A stretch of 64,000 nucleotides of DNA from Calcarisporiella thermophila CBS 279.70. Taxonomy: Eukaryota; Calcarisporiellomycota. How positions within the stretch are numbered: position 1 is the stretch's first letter; the number at the start of each line of letters is the position of its first letter. The position numbers and the translations under genes are program-made. Positions 1-13,443 of this stretch are shown here, in pieces. Location of the stretch: positions 941,762-1,005,761 of the forward strand of contig NW_027192195.1 of the NCBI RefSeq assembly GCF_041956535.1. The letters are read 5' to 3'. A model generated the notes under the pieces. That model saw nothing but the letters and a program-made list of their open reading frames with translations, was not told the origin of the DNA and did not search any database.

Positions 1-781
1 GTCGCTTTGCCATTTTTCCGTGTAGCATTTGGCAAGAAACGAGTCCCAAACTGGGAAATAAAACGAGGAATGGAAGTCGAAAGAGTTGCCATAATGAAGA
101 TAAAATCACGATATAATAGGTATATAAGCTGGTATAAATTCGGTATATAATTTTTGATGAGATGAAGAATGCAAAGCAAAAGTTTTCGAGAATTATTACT
201 TTAGTTAACGAATTTTTAAAAGATATATTAACAGTTGCAGATATTTCTGAAACCCTGATTCTACAATTTCTAAATCTAGTATGTCTGCTCAGCCTTGGAA
301 TCTCCCAGATAATGAGCTTACAAAATTTTCAAACGTACCAGAGCAGATACATGGTGAGTACACAGCGAGGAAATACCATCTTCTTTAAGAGGTAGGTTGA
401 GATACTTTACCATGAACGTCATCGCGCAGTCGCGCCATGGCCCGATCATGTCTGCCTAACACTCATAGAATTGAGGGGCTTTGCCGTAGAGTTCAAGGCC
501 AAGTACCTAATCTGTGTCGCCAATACGCGATGCTGAAGCAGAAGGTTTCAGCTTAGTTGAGTTGTTATTGAGTGACTTTCAATCACGGACCGAACAAGGA
601 ACTGGGAAGGAAAGCTAAGTTCTCATGCGTGCGCAACACTAGGTTGTCCATCCTCCTGTATTGGCCCAGACTCCGCCAGTCCCAATATGGCATCTAGATA
701 TATCCTCAAAAAATTTTGACAGTCACGCACAAACAAGTCATTGACTCTTTCATATTCTATCCCCAATTTCGCTCGATCAAT
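1..781. other. 5' flank, no convincing complete gene
   Basis: AT-rich sequence upstream of the Trf4-like gene. On the + strand an ATG at 281 opens a 24-codon frame (starting MSAQPWNLPDNE) that runs into a good GTGAGT donor at 354. A second short open frame, 437-556, could be unrelated or a later exon. I could not join them in phase through a proper acceptor, so a small gene here is only a possibility. Confidence 0.3.
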
Positions 782-2879
782 ATGCCAAAAAGTAAGAAGA
801 AGCATTCTAAGGGCTCCAGTAACGAGAGAGATGCCGATTACATTCCATTTGAGAGAGAAAGAGACTATGACTACGGTACTAAAAGGAGGCATCGATCTTC
901 ACCCAAAGGCCACACACACCGTCATAACGGTCCAAGCATGACCCGCGGTGGCCCACACGGCAACAGCTCACGCAAACGAAAGCGTGGCCATGCCGATAGT
1001 TCAGACTCAGAAAGCGAAGATGGCACGATCGAGGCCTATCCATGGTTAAGAGAGAAAAACTATTTTCAGTATGAGAGTTTTGCGAAACGGTATGCCAGGA
1101 TTCTTGATCGATCCCATTCCGGACATCACTAATGTAATCGAATGGATTCTCTATTAGATTGCACCAAGAAATACTTGATTTTGTCGAATATATAAGCCCG
1201 ACCCCTGAGGAGCATTTTGTGCGCAGATTAGTGGTGGAGAGGGTCAGGCGCGTTGTATCGAAAGTGTGGCCCGAGGCGAAGATTCTCTGCTTTGGTAGTT
1301 ATGATACAAAACTATATTTACCCACTAGGTGAGTCTATTGAGAGCTGTGTTTCAAGATGGCCTCAGGTTTTAGTCCATCGAGGAAGCTTGTCATCCCTTA
1401 TTCTGCATCACTTTATTTATACTCACGGTTTCTTTCTGCAGCGATATTGACTTGGTTGTCTACGATACCCCGGCAAAAGAGCCCCGCAAACTTCTAAGAG
1501 TCCTTGCGAGGGCCATCGAGTCCTCTGGCGTCTCAAATCATGTACAGCAAATCCCGTTCGCACGAGTGCCCATTCTAAAGTTCAAGGAAAAATACACCAA
1601 ATTCAATGTGGACATTTCGTTTAATTTATTTTCGGGCGTCGACGGGGCCCGGATTGTGAAAAAATTTTTGCAAGACATGCCTGCCCTGAGACCGCTGGTG
1701 CTGGTGGTGAAGCACTATCTGGCCCTACGGGGATTGAACGAGGTGTTTCTTGGGGGCATAGGTAGCTATAGTGTGTTATGTATGATAATGAACTTCCTCC
1801 AGGTGATTATGCGCCGTCCCTATGGGGTACTGCTTGAGTGCTTTTAAGGGATTAACCGCTTTTGGCCATGTTGCATAGCTCCATCCGCTGGTCCAGTCGC
1901 ATCAGATTTTGCCCGAGCAAAACCTGGGGGTGATGCTTCTCGAATTTCTGGAATTGTATGGGCGACATTTTAACTACGACAAGGTGGCGCTTCGTCTTAC
2001 CCATGGTGGATCCTATCTACGGAAGGTGAGTTCTCGCCAGGCAAGCAAATGGCCCGTTGATTAACGCAACCTTGTATTTAGCCGTGGAGAGACACCGATG
2101 AGAGAAAGACCTTGCTGAGTATACAAGATCCCCAAGATGCTAGTATGTCTCTGTTGCATCCCGATTCCCGTTCTCCCATGAGCTAACCTCCTCTAACTTA
2201 TATAGCCAACGACGTCGCCAAATCCTCCTACCACATCCTCCAGGTTCGCCAGGTGCTCGCCTCCGCCTACGACATCTTAACTGCGGCTATCTTCCGGGTA
2301 TATGGGCCCACGCAGGATACCAGCCTCATGTCGCAGGCAGCGCGGGAGACTGGCTCCATTCTCGGCGCCGTGTGGCATATACCCGCTTCTATTGTACAAA
2401 TGCGCACCGACATTTACGAGGTGTGGAGCACGGGGAAGCTGCAGCGGGCGATAGGCCTGCGGTCGGAGGAGGAAGAGGCATGGGCCGTCCAAGAGGTCAA
2501 CCCCCCGGAAATGGTCGAGGCGATCATAGGAACAGCCAATCACGGCAGGCTAGAAAAAGCAGCAGAGGCGGCGCCCAAAAACACACACGTGCACTATGTC
2601 GTCGATAGCTCGGACGAGGAGCGCGACGATCTGATGGTTAATATAGTAGGCGAAGACGGTGCGGATGCGGGGGGGATCAAAGAGAGCGCAGAAGTACTGG
2701 CGTGGGAGGGCGGCGGCAGAGTCGACCCAGCGGAGATAACAAGCGCCGTGGGGAAGAGCGAGGTGGAGACAAGCAAAGAAAAGCGCGTGTCCAAAGAGGA
2801 CAAGCGGGCGTATTGGCAGAGCAAGGTCGACTTGAACGCCATCTTTCAGTTTAGTGACGAGGACGAGCCACACGCTTGA
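782..2879 (+). CDS. TRF4: Non-canonical poly(A) polymerase, Trf4/Trf5 (PAPD5) family
   Basis: Six exons (782-1089, 1158-1328, 1442-1802, 1879-2025, 2082-2142, 2206-2879) give 573 residues. This family adds short oligo(A) tails to nuclear RNAs as the catalytic subunit of TRAMP, marking them for the exosome. The nucleotidyltransferase signature is visible: FGS at about 148-150 followed by SDID (Asp161 and Asp163), and the third carboxylate in FNVDIS (Asp217). The PAP-associated domain follows, with LHPLVQ, NLGVMLLEFLELYG and DPQDATNDV. The N-terminal 90 residues are basic and Ser-rich with a KRKR cluster, consistent with nuclear location; the C-terminal third is low-complexity and charged. The start was set at 782 because it is the first ATG in frame with the conserved region. 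An AATAAA lies about 80 bases after the stop. Family assignment is firm; Trf4 versus Trf5 cannot be separated. Confidence 0.93.
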
Positions 2880-3370
2880 TTTCAGGGGCAGCAGAGGGGG
2901 TGGCGCAGCTGGATATCCGCAATTTATTTTGGAAAGACAAGGATGAAACCAACGACAAAAATAAACACCATGTATTTTTATTGTTCTGCAAGTGTGAGGT
3001 CACTTCAGCAGCAGGCCTGGCTGCCATTAGTCCGAAACTGTTAGAACCTTTTGATAGTGGCTGGCGCGGTGCTTGTCGGCTGCATCATGCAACGGATCGA
3101 GCCAAGCAGCTGTAGTGTTTGCCAAGCACGCGCAGTGTTACACCCTGTTTGAATTCAAGGTTAATTCTCCAGTCAGCCCCCGTCCGCTTGACCAATTTAG
3201 AAACCTTGTATCCAGGAGTTATTTATAACTCTGTGTTTGTTTAGTCGTTCGATGGCCGGCTCCTATATTTATTCCCCTGTCTCGTCCCCCCTTGCCGCTT
3301 TGTTTGCTTTCCTCCACGCTTCGTTTCCCTCCCCCCCCCCCCTTGATCTCTACAAACAATCGCCATCACT
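2880..3370. other. Intergenic: 3' end of TRF4-like gene and promoter of next gene
   Basis: No coding frame is supported. It contains the AATAAA at 2960-2965 and, near the right end, the TATA-like and C-rich elements listed separately. Confidence 0.5.
3264..3342 (+). promoter_or_regulatory. TATA-like element and pyrimidine tract before a secreted-protein gene
   Basis: TATATTTA at 3264-3271 lies about 100 bases before the ATG at 3371. A CT-rich stretch that includes twelve consecutive C residues (3331-3342) sits about 30 bases before the ATG. CT-rich leaders near start sites are common in highly expressed fungal genes; function here is inferred. Confidence 0.45.
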
Positions 3371-4040
3371 ATGAAGTTTTTCCTGCTCTCGCTTCCCCTT
3401 CTGCTCGCAACCGCCGCCTTCGGATGCGAGCGGGAGTGCCGAGATGCCATCAGTCATGCATTCTCGGACAACTATACCCCCAAAATCCGCGAGGAGTTCA
3501 GCATCCTCCAAGGAGATTTGAACAAGTTTGTCTCTGTGAATCCACAGCACGCTAAGCTCACTACTGCTGTTAACAATGGTAAGGCTCATTTCTCTGCGGG
3601 ATGGAGAGCATCTGGACTAACCCATAGCTTGTTAATTAGTTATTAAGAAGATCCAGAGCGACATCGGCTCAGGCCTTGTCAAGCGGATGGATAAGGTGGT
3701 TTTCGACAAGTACCGCGGGCACTGCGACTGGACGCTGGGAGAGGTGTGTGGCTCTCCCGTGTCGGTGTCATACCACGTCCATGACGTGTTGGAGAGAACG
3801 CGCGGCGCCATCAAGGAGGACCTGATCAACGGGGCTGCTCTCCACGGAGACTACGAGAATGCCATCATCTCGGCCGCTGTGGCGGTGCTCGGGGATCAGG
3901 AGAAGGCGGACCAGCTCCAGGACGGCGTGAGGAGTGCGCTGGCCAAGTTCCGGGAGAACGTGGATGAACATTTTTGCGAGGAGGGATGCTGGGACAACTG
4001 GGTGCCCGGCATCAGAAAGATTCTTGCCCAGTACCCCTAA
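3371..4040 (+). CDS. Small secreted cysteine-containing protein, family not recognised
   Basis: Two exons (3371-3578, 3640-4040) encode 202 residues. The N-terminus is a clear signal peptide (MKFFLLSLPLLLATAAFG), cleavage expected just before CERECR. The mature part has six cysteines in three close pairs (CEREC at the start, CDWTLGEVC in the middle, CEEGC near the end), which could form three disulphides. Between them it is predicted mostly helical and charged, with no transmembrane segment or GPI signal. I do not recognise the family. The single intron is phase 1. The gene is preceded by a TATA-like box and a C-rich leader, consistent with strong expression. It could be a secreted effector-like or wall-associated protein, but nothing in the sequence fixes a function. 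Confidence 0.8.
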
Positions 4041-4556
4041 TAGCCGCTAAGGAGGCCTCCTCCCCCTCTTGGATATATCGTGTAATTACTTGTAAAAAAT
4101 GCCACTCTTTAGACTCTCCCTTCCATTTTCTTTAGCTCTAATGCCTGCCGCCTAGAATTGTTTCTCCTTATTCTCCTCTTATTTAATAAACAAAAAGAAA
4201 GGACGTTTGAACGCACGTTTCCATTTTGGCCCTTCCCCACAAACACTGAAGGAATTTATGCATATGTGATCCCCCCATTCCTCCTGCCTGCTTTGTTTAT
4301 TTTCCATGCGAAGCGCGGGTTCCCCTATTTGGCTGATTCATATCGGGCATTGCGATCTATTTTTGTGTAAGAATCTCCATTGGTCTGCTGAATTCCTTTA
4401 CTTTTATTATTTTTTTTTTTGGGAGCTGAATGAATTTGATTTCGTTTACCATTCGTTTGCTTGCATACCCACCCGTCATCCCGTTTCATTTTATTCAAGA
4501 TTTGCAGACGTCGTTCCAATATTGACAGCTCATTTTGAGGATTTCTATAGAAGAGG
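4041..4556. other. Intergenic, AT-rich
   Basis: 3' flank of the secreted protein and 5' flank of the wall/membrane protein. T-rich runs; no supported gene. Confidence 0.5.
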
Positions 4557-5718
4557 ATGCAATCCTCGCATACCCTCCCATCATTTCTCAGAGTATGCGT
4601 GATCCTGTACCTGCTCACGCTAGCATTAGGACGATCCTTAGAAAAACGACAAGGTAGGTTGCTTGGCTGGATGTTGCCATAATCTTTGCTAGATGTCTAA
4701 CATGGCCGCTCTGCTACAAGATCCAGTATGCAATACCTATGACATCTACTGCGCACCCACAGAGTCTTCTACTTGGGATGTGGGCTCCTTCAATAAAATC
4801 ATTTGGAACAATCGACAGCCGGATCTCTCCACGCAAACCACCGTCGATCTATACCTTTATCCCGTAGGCAGTAGTGCGCCGGTGAAACAGTGGCTAGCCA
4901 TCGATAATAATGGATCCCTACCGATATTTGTGGAAAAGGAATGGTTTAAGGGCATTTTATCACCCAATGCATCAGGGCAATTCCAGTTTCAAGTTGGGTA
5001 TGGTGATTCCAGAAAACCCCCTGGGCCGACTTTTTTTATTAGGGGTAAGGGTTTGGAGATATATTAGGTATTCATTGACACAGTAATTGAACATCGATCA
5101 TTGGATTTGATTCCAGAGCCCTCCGAACAACCAGTCACCACCACCATCTTTACATCCGTCATATCTACCACCATTATAAGCGGCTCTGTCGTCATAACCC
5201 AAACTCACTTGGTCCCGCTGTCTCAGCTCCAGTCTTCCGCCTCTAATTCTCTCCCTACCTGGGTGATTGGGCTCATTTCTGCTGCAGGCGCGTTTGTTAT
5301 CATTGCGGTCGCTATAGCGCTCCTTATCTTCCGTAACTCTCGTAACAGAAAACGTCGCACCACACTCACTTCCAACCTTTCACTCTCCTCGCAAACGTCC
5401 AGGATGACTATGCCACTGGGGGACATCGCGGGCGGGTCTTCCCGAAGTTTACTGAAGTCGCACGGCCCTGGGAGGAATGCAGACGTGCCGGGTGGACGGA
5501 CACGGCATCTCTCGGGAGAAGGAAAGGAGGAAGAAGATGCCAGCTCAAGAGTATTGAGCATGACAGATGCAATGCTGATTGCAAACGCATTCAGACAGCA
5601 AATGCGCAAGCCAACATGGGAGCAAGGAGAGAACGAGTCGGAATGCTGCGAAGATTTGGCAGAGCGTGGCGACATGCTTGGAGTAGAGGAGAAGACAAGC
5701 GAGAGAAGCAGTGGTTAA
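4557..5718 (+). CDS. Single-pass cell-surface protein with Kre9/Knh1-like ectodomain
   Basis: Exons 4557-4653, 4721-5044 and 5117-5718 give 340 residues. Residues 1-25 are a signal peptide, followed by a dibasic site (SLEKRQ) that looks like a Kex2 cleavage point. The ectodomain (about 35-145) has the pattern of the Kre9/Knh1 beta-sandwich: GSFNKIIWNN, a VDLYLYPVG strand and GQFQFQVGYGD before PTFFIR. A Ser/Thr-rich stalk precedes one membrane helix (TWVIGLISAAGAFVIIAVAIALLIF) and a basic stop-transfer RNSRNRKRR. The cytoplasmic tail of about 120 residues is hydrophilic and acidic at the end. The first intron removes an in-frame downstream ATG at 4693 that would otherwise look like the start. 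Role inferred: wall-polymer binding or wall-stress sensing at the plasma membrane; distant similarity only. Confidence 0.72.
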
Positions 5719-5994
5719 TAGCTAGGCCATTTTCTCATATATCCCAATGTCTTTGTTGATAAATTTTTGTTGCATCTTTTTTTTTTTTCCTATTTCCGAT
5801 ATCATCATTTTCACCCTACATCTTTGATGAAATTTTTCATTTTATTTTAAACCGTTGTATCGATATATCTTCTTTTTCTAATATAAACCCAAATTCAAGT
5901 CACGCATAGAATTGATGTGTGCCTAGCCGACTTTTCTGTTGCCACCCATCCACCCCTTTCCTACGCTTGCTCCCCCACCTGATCGAACGATCTG

Positions 5995-8499
5995 ATGTCA
6001 CGTATTCTCCAATTTGCGACTTTTTCATCCAGCGTGGAGGCCCCTTTTTGGCATGCATTATCCCAGCGTAAAGTAGATGTCTACCGCCTTGATGATGCTC
6101 AAGTTCCCGTGTTGGGCTACTATCAGGCTGGAAATGAGATCATCACCACTGAAGGTGAAACGGTACAACTGCCAAGCCGACTGTGTGTTGGGGCCGATGG
6201 ATTGGAGGAAAATGCGACAATGTAAGTGTGTTCATCGCGCTAGCAAAGTCTAGCATTGACGTTTATTATTGGATAGACCGCCCTTTTCAGTTACGAGCGT
6301 GGGTACACTTAAGAACACCAATACAATAGAAGAATTTAAGACCATGGACAAAGTCATGCTATTTAATGCTTCTGCCGATGCGGTATATCTTTTTGAACCC
6401 GCTTCTCAATTAGAATTGGAAAGAACTTCAATCCCCTTTCAATTACTATGCAGTTGTGGGACGATATTGTCACAGGCCAAGCTGTGAAAGAGCCAAAGCG
6501 ATTAACGCGGTTCCTGATTATAACCTTTGCAGACTTGAAGAAATACAAATTCTATTATTGGTTTGCGTTTCCTGCTTTACAAGTAGAGCCGCCGTGGGAA
6601 TGGATAGAGGGGGCCAGAGGCGGCGAAATTGGAGCATTATGGAATGATATGCAGGTGATTTTTCTCTTATTTTTACTTATTGCTTCTAATTCAAACAGGC
6701 CTTATCCTGGTGTTTTTATTGTATAGATTGAAAACTTCAAGCATGCGTATGATAAGTTTAGACAGGATCACCCACAAGAGGCCGGCTTCTTCCTGGTGCG
6801 CCTCCATGAGAACACCGCGGAGGTTGCTTCTTTGATGGAATGGGAAACGGGCGGTTTTTTCGAGGGGTATGCTGAAGAAGACGTAAGCATTCTATCTACT
6901 TTGATCTCTTTCCCGATTAGTTAGTGGTGAACCCATCTTTTTATAGAGAATCCTCGGCTTTGTTGACCCATCAAGTCTCCCTCAAAATCCTGGCTGGCCC
7001 CTTCGCAACCTCCTTTCGCTGGTCTACTATCGCTGGGGCCAGACAAGAGCCACTCTACTCTGTTTCCGAGAAGTGCCGGGCAAACGAGACATCTCCCAAA
7101 CCCGTATTATTCGTGTTCAAACCGCCGCTGCGGCGGCACTTCCAATAACCCCAACTTCTCAGCGTCCTAAAGCAGTAGGCTGGGAACGCAATACCCAAGG
7201 GAAGCTTGGTCCAAGGCTCACGGATCTTTCTCATATGATGGACCCTAAGAGACTAGCTGATACCGCCGTAGACCTGAATCTAAAGCTGATGCGCTGGCGT
7301 CTTGCCCCAACCCTTGATCTCCCTCGCATTCAGCGCATGAGATGCCTGCTTCTTGGGGCGGGCACCCTGGGCTGCTCTGTAGCACGATCGCTGCTCGGCT
7401 GGGGGGTGAGACACATCACTTTTGTTGACAATGCAAAAGTATCATTTTCGAACCCAGTACGCCAATCGCTGTTCGAGTTTGAGGACTGCCTAGAGGGCGG
7501 CCGAGCCAAGGCGGAGTGTGCTGCTGAGAAGATACGGAGGATCTATCCTGGAGTCGAGTGTGAGGGTCACACCTTGAGCATTCCCATGCCAGGACACCCG
7601 TTGAATAACAGAAATCATGCCAAGGCCGAGGTCTCCAAGCTGGAGGAGTTAATTATCCGACACGATGCCGTCTTTCTGTTAACCGATAGCAGGGAGAGTA
7701 GATGGCTGCCTACCGTTCTTGGCTCGCGGATGGGCAAGGTAAATGGATCTATCGCGTCGACCCCTTTGAGATTGCATCCCATGTTCTCATAACTTATTGG
7801 CTGATATCCTCTCTAGCTCGTCATCAATGCGGCGCTTGGCTTTGACACCTTCGTCGTTATGAGACATGGGCTCTCCCCTTCACTTTTACCCCTCTGGGCC
7901 TATCCCCCTGCCAATCCGGAGGGGGCTATCCAGCTTGGGTGCTATTTTTGCAACGATATTGTGGCTCCCGTCGATTCACTTTCGGATCGCACGCTGGACC
8001 AGCAGTGCACGGTTAGTCGGCCTGGGCTCTCGGCCGTGGCTGGAGCATTAGCGGTGGAATTGATGGTGTCCGTAGTACAACATAATCTTGGGTAAGTGCC
8101 TGTCCCTTTCTTCATCTTAATCTAAAGATCGAAAATAATACGGTTATTGTTGTTTTGCCTCTAAAATTGCGTTGTTCCTAAAGGCCTTGCGCTCCCGCCG
8201 ATACAACCACGGATGTTTCGCTGGCGAATCGCTCCTCACACCCCTTGGGTATTCTGCCCCACCAAATCCGAGGGTTCCTCTCCCATTTCCAGCACAAGCT
8301 CATCGTTGGCTATCCCTATCCGCAGTGCACGGCGTGTTCATCACGCGTGCTGGATGAGCATGAGAGTAGAGGGTTTGACTTTGTAGAGCAGGTGTGTGCC
8401 GAACCCGCGGTGTTGGAGGAGCTGACCGGGTTGGCGGAACTTAAACGTGAGAGTGAAGATTTGATGTGGGATGCAGAGGACCTCGAAGAGGATGTTTAG
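5995..8499 (+). CDS. ATG7: ATG7, E1-like activating enzyme of autophagy
   Basis: Seven exons (5995-6221, 6277-6382, 6454-6654, 6727-6882, 6947-7738, 7817-8091, 8184-8499) give 690 residues, close to the usual 630-700. ATG7 activates Atg8 and Atg12 by ATP-dependent adenylation and thioester formation, then passes them to Atg3 and Atg10. The N-terminal domain begins [19 protein letters not shown] and includes [18 protein letters not shown]. The nucleotide-binding loop is [20 protein letters not shown] in exon 5. The catalytic cysteine is in [15 protein letters not shown], about residue 558. Zinc-binding pairs are CYFC and CTAC, and an acidic Atg8-contacting C-terminus ends EDLEEDV. All key residues are present, so the gene looks functional. 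Confidence 0.97.
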
Positions 8500-8872
8500 T
8501 TTATATTAAGCTGATTTTTTTTTATATAAAAAGCAATGACTAACAAAGAATGAAAACGCTTAACATTAAGAGGAAAAAAAGGAGTAAGGAACAAAAGAGT
8601 AGAGTAAAAAAGAAAAAAAAAATAAGGAATGTCAATGACTAAGTATTAGATCCCAAATAGTAAAAAAGAAAAGTTTCAAGAGAAGCGAGAGAAGCTTTGG
8701 CTCTCTTTTCTATCACACGAAAGAACAAAACACAGGAGAAGAAAAAAACACACAATCCAATAGTAAGCTCAAGGAAAATGAAAACCTGAAGGGCAAAGGA
8801 GAAAAAAATAATCAACTATGAAAGAATAAGGGTGGAGGGGGGAAGATCCAGGAATGGGGACTAAGTGTGGAG
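8500..8872. other. Purine-rich intergenic stretch between converging genes
   Basis: Strongly purine-rich on the + strand with many A and G runs (about 8540-8850). It is the shared 3' flank of ATG7 and the ARF6-type gene, so it would be pyrimidine-rich in the latter's 3' UTR. No gene seen. Confidence 0.5.
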
Positions 8873-9571
<699 letters not shown>

Positions 9572-10199
9572 GATTACTTTCAATTTCCTCGGGGATCTAG
9601 GCGTTTCACTTTTCTTAAAGAGTACCGAGTCCTGCTCTGAATATACTGAGAAGATAGAAGGGGGAGGGAGAGAGAAAGAAAAGCAAAACAAATCAAAGCC
9701 AAAGTTGGTCTAAGTAGTTCTTGGCCTTCTCAATGTAGAAAAAGTGAATTTACCACGTCTATTCCGCCAGGAATCAAGTTAAGGCAAAAATAAGATGATC
9801 GTAGAAACTATGGATGATGGTGGAAACTAAAACCCTTACGTATCAAATATGTGCCTAACGAAACAACTGTGCAACAACCCGCTTTGGCTTCGGCCACAAA
9901 TGTGCACTCGCCAATGTAAGAAAAAAATTATGCTCGGTACAACATAATATTTCATTTAATTCTAATAAAACAAGTAGGTCATTTCTCATTTATTCATGGA
10001 GGAGAGGAGAATAGAAGATAAAAAAAATAAAATAAAATAGTATAAAAAGCGAAAAGTTAAACATATGAATTTAATGAAATAAAAAAGAACATAGTAGAAG
10101 AGGGGGAAAAGAAGATATTTTCCAATTTTTACATTTCATTCTATATATATAGCTATTCTTTTGTGTTGGCAAGCGAATGTGGACCCCATACGAATGGGC
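9572..10199. other. Intergenic, A-rich
   Basis: 5' flank of the ARF gene and 3' flank of PRPP synthetase. A-rich and T-rich runs towards the right; no supported gene. Confidence 0.5.
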
Positions 10200-11288
10200 C
10201 TACTCGGGCACATTGGAGAACAAATATGACACTGACTCGCCGTTATGCGTGCGTCGGATCGCCTCCGCCAGCGTGGTCGATATATCGATGGTGTGAATCT
10301 TGGGGCACAGCTCCTTCTTGTCGCGGTGGGGGATCGTGTTGGTCACCACGACTCGGTCAAGTACTGATTTCTCTATTACGTCCAGCGCCTTCCCACTCAG
10401 CACGCCATGGGTTACAAGAGCATAGACCCGCACCGCTCCGTTGTCAACGAGCGTCTTGGCTGCAAGACCCAGCGTGCCGCATGTGTCGGCCATATCGTCC
10501 ACAAGAATGGCAACCTTTCCGCGCACATCACCGACGAGCACCATTCGGGACACCTCGTTTGCCTTTTTGCGCTCCTTGTGGATGAGGGCGAAGTCGAGAT
10601 CGAGCCGGTCCGCAATGGCGGTCGCACTACAGGCCCAGGGGAGAAAGCAGTGAATGAGATTAACTCTAAAAGGAAACTTGCAGGTGCAGTGCAACTCACC
10701 GCTTAGCACCCCCCGCATCTGGCGACACAATGACACCGTTCCGCCAGTCAGGGATCTCCTCCCTGATATATTTCAGCATGGATGGCTCGGCATAGAGGTT
10801 GTCCACCGGAATATTAAAGAAGCCCTGGATCTGGCTTGCATGCAAGTCCACCGTGATAATGTGGTCCGCGCCAGCCACCGAAAGCATATTTGCCACAAGC
10901 TTCGCCGAAATGGGCGCGCGGCTCTTATCCTTCTTGTCCTGTCGTGCGTATGGGAAGCATGGGATGACTGCCGTAATTCTCCGAGCGCTCGCGGTCTTGC
11001 AGGCATTTATCATAATAAGCAACTCCATGAGATGGTCATTGATCTCGCCGCACCCCGACTGAATAATAAAGACATCCTCATCACGCACTGACTCGCCAAT
11101 CGTAACGGAGGTCTCTTTGTTGGAGTATTTGAGGACGACAGCTTTACCGAGCTCAGTGCCTAGCCGCCTGAAGAAATCTTTTGAATTGGAGCTCTTCCAA
11201 CTAGGCCATCTTCAACTTACTTTGCAATGAGTTTTGCCAGCTCCACATGCGAGTTACCCGCGAATATCTTGATGGAATTCGAAGACAT
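10200..11288 (-). CDS. PRS1: Ribose-phosphate pyrophosphokinase (PRPP synthetase)
   Basis: Exons 11288-11221, 11167-10700 and 10626-10200 give 320 residues, exactly the usual length of class I enzymes. It makes PRPP from ribose 5-phosphate and ATP for purine, pyrimidine, His, Trp and NAD synthesis. Visible features: [22 protein letters not shown] at the N-terminus, the family signature around [27 protein letters not shown] at the exon 2-3 junction, and the ribose-5-phosphate loop [11 protein letters not shown]. There is no long non-homologous insertion such as yeast Prs1 and Prs5 carry. It shares a divergent upstream region with actin. Which yeast Prs paralogue it matches cannot be decided from sequence alone. 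Confidence 0.96.
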
Positions 11289-11796
11289 TTTCAGCAGTTG
11301 CTCGGAGTGTGTTCTCAGCAGGGTTAATCAACGTCTTCAAACACTCTGTCAAAACAAGCAATAGGGTATGCCGCTTTATGAATAAACTTCAATTTTCCTC
11401 ACTGGCGAATGCCGTTAAGCAATGCGGAAATCGCAAGGAATCACTTACCCACACTTCAACAACGATCGATCGTTATTGTTTATTTTTTAACAGAAAAAAA
11501 ATAAATATAAAAAATCTGAAGTCGTCACATTTTTTTTTCACACCCCCGTCTAACCTACTCTATCTCTAACCTAAGATCAAAGGCAGGATCAACTATTTGC
11601 AACTCAGCATAGAACTCTAAAAATACAGAAGGCATAAAAGCTTGCCTTGCAGGAACTTACCCCACGATGATTCTATTGCCGCCATTCCACAAGTCATTGG
11701 CGCCCTAATCCATTGCCCCTGTTTAGGTTTTATACTGGTATAAGATTGCCAAAACATGACTTCAATAATTATTGCCATGTCTTCTTGACTAGAATG

Positions 11797-11819
11797 GCCA
11801 AGAATAACCAATTCTTGGC
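11797..11819. repeat. Short perfect inverted repeat in the actin upstream region
   Basis: GCCAAGAAT at 11797-11805 is mirrored by ATTCTTGGC at 11811-11819 with a 5-base spacer. It could be a dimeric protein-binding site or a small hairpin. Related TGCCA/TTGGC words recur on both sides. Confidence 0.5.
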
Positions 11820-11927
11820 AGTAGAGGCAATGAAGAATATTCAAAAGAGAAGATGAATAAAAGAGTATGAAATACTGCCAAGAACTGAGAAAGGAATATT
11901 CTGCCATTCCTTGGCCGCTCGTCGAAA

Positions 11928-11934
11928 TATAAAA
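11928..11934 (+). promoter_or_regulatory. TATA box of actin
   Basis: TATAAAA, about 145 bases before the actin ATG and followed by a CT-rich leader. Confidence 0.55.
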
Positions 11935-12079
11935 TGGCTTCCCTAATATAAATTTGATCCCACTTTTCTTGTCCATTCCTCTGTTCAACACAGCGAGGAG
12001 CGCTTAGCGTTTTCTTTAACCCTCGAATTACGTTTACAGTGATTTGGTGCTTTCCTAACTAAATTAACATCAATCTGGC

Positions 12080-13443
<1,364 letters not shown>

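Larger units (their letters stand above)
11289..12079. promoter_or_regulatory. Divergent upstream region of PRPP synthetase and actin
   Basis: No convincing gene. A 124-codon open frame lies on the - strand (11617-11991) but has no recognisable domain. The region is dense in TGCCA/TTGGC words (about 11670-11915) and holds a hairpin and a TATA box, listed separately. Confidence 0.5.

Noticed and set aside
8540-8850. Purine-rich tract as a possible repeat or CRISPR-like array
   Set aside because: No unit or period could be found; it is simple base skew in a 3' flank.
11617-11991. 124-codon frame between PRPP synthetase and actin
   Set aside because: No domain, no splice support, and it overlaps the actin TATA box and promoter words.
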